This document shows positions 43,971-45,436 of a stretch of 45,436 nt of DNA, in pieces; position 1 is the first letter of the stretch, and each line of letters opens with the position of its first letter. The DNA lies in the NCBI GenBank assembly GCA_020443345.1, contig JAGRIH010000045.1, positions 1-45,436 on the forward strand, written 5' to 3'. The notes under the pieces are model-generated. The model did no database searches. It saw nothing but the letters and a program-made list of their open reading frames with translations, and was not told the DNA's origin. This stretch comes from Halioglobus sp. GTDB lineage: Bacteria > Pseudomonadota > Gammaproteobacteria > Pseudomonadales > Halieaceae. A program made the translations under genes and the position numbers.

Positions 43971-45262
43971 TGATCGGCGCAGGTTATGTCGGCCTGGTGT
44001 CCGGCGCCTGCTTTGCCGAATTCGGTGCGCTGGTCTGTTGCGTCGACAAGGACGCAGAAAAAATTGCCGCCTTGCAGCGCGGCTCGATTCCCATTTACGA
44101 GCCGGGACTCGACGAACTGGTGGAGCGCAACGCCAGTGCGGGCCGGCTGACATTCAGTACCGACCTGGCACATGCCATCGGAACAGCGGATCTGGTTTTC
44201 ATTGCGGTGGGCACCCCCACGCGCCGCGGCGATGGCTATGCCGACCTCAAGTACGTCTACGCCGCGGCGGAAGAAGTTGCCGCCCACCTGTGCGGGTATA
44301 CCGTCATTGTCGACAAGAGCACGGTACCCGTCGGCACCGCGCGGGAGGTTCAACGGGTTATCCACAAAGCCAACCCGGATGCCGAGTTCGACGTGGCATC
44401 CAATCCCGAGTTTTTGCGCGAGGGCTCCGCGATCTCCGATTTCATGCGGCCGGACCGGGTAATACTGGGCGTGGAATCGCCCCGGGCGGAAGCGCTGCTG
44501 CGGGAACTGTATCGGCCTCTCAACCTGATTGAGGCACCCATTTTGGTCACCAATCTGGAAAGCGCCGAGATCACCAAGTACGCTGCCAACGCCTTCCTGG
44601 CCACCAAGATCAGTTTTATCAACGAAATCTCCCAGTTGTGCGAAAAAACCGGCGCCGATGTGCATGCAGTGGCCCGCGGCATGGGGCTGGACGGCCGCAT
44701 CGGCCGCAAGTTTCTGCACGCGGGGCCCGGGTACGGCGGCTCGTGCTTCCCCAAGGATACGGTGGCCTTGATTCGCATGGCCCAGGAACACGGGGTATCC
44801 AGTCGCATCGTAGAGAGCGTGGTGGAAGTAAACGCCTCCCAAAAGGCACGGATGGTGAGCAAGATCAGGGACGCCCTGGGCGGCTCTGTCGCGGACAAGA
44901 CTATCGCGATACTGGGTCTGACCTTCAAGCCCGAAACCGACGACATGCGCGAGGCCCCCTCTCTGGCCATTCTACCTGCCCTGGCGGACCGCGGCGCCCT
45001 GCTGCGCGCCCACGACCCGGCCGGCATGGAAGAGGCCAGACACCACCTGCCCGCCATTACCCACTACGCCACATCCATTGACGAAGCCGTCAGCGGTGCC
45101 GATGCCGTGGTGCTGATGACGGAATGGAACCAGTACCGCGGCCTGGATCTTGCGCACATCAGGTCGCAGATGAACGGCAACGTGTTTGTCGACCTGCGCA
45201 ATGTCTACGAGCGCAGCTTGATGGAACGGCACGGTTTTTCTTATACCTGCGTGGGACGGTAG
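43958..45262 (+). CDS. ugd: UDP-glucose 6-dehydrogenase
   Basis: Oxidises UDP-glucose twice with NAD+ to UDP-glucuronate. The 434-residue product has the Rossmann start [20 protein letters not shown] and the central helix [20 protein letters not shown]. The nucleophile Cys263 lies in [13 protein letters not shown]. The C-terminal NAD-domain segment [20 protein letters not shown] is present. The length is usual for the family. A GDP-mannose dehydrogenase is less likely given the adjacent UDP-glucuronate epimerase. A Rho-independent terminator follows ten bases after the stop. Confidence 0.95.
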   Translation: MQVVMIGAGYVGLVSGACFAEFGALVCCVDKDAEKIAALQRGSIPIYEPGLDELVERNASAGRLTFSTDLAHAIGTADLVFIAVGTPTRRGDGYADLKYVYAAAEEVAAHLCGYTVIVDKSTVPVGTAREVQRVIHKANPDAEFDVASNPEFLREGSAISDFMRPDRVILGVESPRAEALLRELYRPLNLIEAPILVTNLESAEITKYAANAFLATKISFINEISQLCEKTGADVHAVARGMGLDGRIGRKFLHAGPGYGGSCFPKDTVALIRMAQEHGVSSRIVESVVEVNASQKARMVSKIRDALGGSVADKTIAILGLTFKPETDDMREAPSLAILPALADRGALLRAHDPAGMEEARHHLPAITHYATSIDEAVSGADAVVLMTEWNQYRGLDLAHIRSQMNGNVFVDLRNVYERSLMERHGFSYTCVGR

Positions 45263-45271
45263 CTCCGACAA

Positions 45272-45305
45272 AAACCCCCACTTGCAACTGGGCGGGTGGG
45301 GGTTT
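45272..45305 (+). terminator. Rho-independent terminator after ugd
   Basis: A 10-bp stem AAACCCCCAC (45272-45281) / GTGGGGGTTT (45296-45305) lies ten bases past the ugd stop. The A- and T-rich ends on both sides may let it work in both directions. Confidence 0.75.
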
Positions 45306-45360
45306 GGCTGTAGACGCCTGCGAATGCAGAGGACAGAGGACTGAGAATGCTCGCATCCGA

Positions 45361-45400
45361 TACGCAAAAGGGCCACCCAGTCGGGTGGCCCTTTGGCGTA
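45361..45400 (-). terminator. terminator of the minus-strand rRNA operon
   Basis: A 12-bp perfect stem AAAGGGCCACCC / GGGTGGCCCTTT (45367-45378, 45383-45394) with a 4-base loop is extended by TACGC/GCGTA outside one mismatch. It lies directly after the 5S rRNA 3' end in the minus direction. Confidence 0.85.
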
Positions 45401-45403
45401 TTG

Positions 45404-45436
45404 GAAGCCTGGCGATGACCTACTCTCACATGGGGA
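45404..45436 (-). rRNA. rrf: 5S ribosomal RNA, 3' end only
   Basis: Read on the minus strand, the last 33 bases give the conserved 5S 3' part: CCCCATGTGAGAGTAGGTCA, followed by TCGCCAGGC. The rest lies beyond the right edge, so an rRNA operon enters the window from the right. The exact 3' end is uncertain by a few bases. Confidence 0.88.

Overview
The window is GC-rich, densely coded DNA from a gammaproteobacterium. The marks of this are a 13-gene nuo operon in the E. coli order with fused nuoCD, a wax-ester synthase, a DUF2288 gene next to an MBL hydrolase, c-di-GMP genes, and the 3' end of a 5S rRNA gene at the right edge. A marine lineage such as Halieaceae or another Cellvibrionales is my inference from overall gene style, not from a search. 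I saw no insertion sequence, prophage, CRISPR array or tRNA.

Left part (1-16594). A periplasmic gamma-glutamyltransferase (ggt) is followed, behind a good sigma70-like promoter (2015-2044), by a compact 13-gene same-strand run (2118-16594). In order it encodes: an exported repeat protein with a TonB-like C-terminus; two lipoproteins; two inner-membrane-anchored periplasmic proteins (one helical-repeat, one with PEGA repeats plus an FGE/SUMF1 fold); a tiny exported protein; a MotA/TolQ/ExbB proton channel; a cytoplasmic protein with a possible actin/Hsp70-like fold and FHA-like tail; two tandem von Willebrand A (VWA) proteins, each with one N-terminal membrane helix; two more lipoproteins; and an M48 metalloprotease. 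The VWA proteins carry an Asp at the place where ExbD/TolR/MotB carry their proton-binding Asp. I therefore read the cluster as a proton-motive-force-driven envelope machine in which VWA domains replace the usual periplasmic ExbD/TolR/OmpA-like domain. This is the best candidate for an undescribed system in the window.

Middle (16591-22684, minus strand). A wax ester synthase/diacylglycerol acyltransferase sits with a ferritin-like protein. DUF2288 overlaps an MBL-fold hydrolase. A dicarboxylate/amino-acid symporter and an exported M20 peptidase follow. ggt, the M20 peptidase and the symporter could together salvage peptides and amino acids, but they are not one operon.

Respiratory block (23191-37841). 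nuoA-N encodes the NADH:quinone oxidoreductase (complex I), mostly with 1-8 bp overlaps. The exceptions are a hairpin-bearing gap between nuoB and nuoCD, and a tandem-repeat gap between nuoI and nuoJ that holds a possible 21-codon leader ORF running into the nuoJ start. A CBS-domain gene follows.

Right part. A minus-strand group encodes a DUF3313 lipoprotein, an unrecognised exported protein, an HD-GYP protein (with the His of its HD pair replaced by Phe) and an EAL protein with a degenerate GGDEF domain. A long foldable leader lies just before the HD-GYP start. On the plus strand a UDP-glucuronate 4-epimerase and a UDP-glucose dehydrogenase overlap and together make UDP-glucuronate and UDP-galacturonate for surface polysaccharide. 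They end at a terminator facing the terminator and 5S rRNA of a minus-strand rRNA operon entering from the right.
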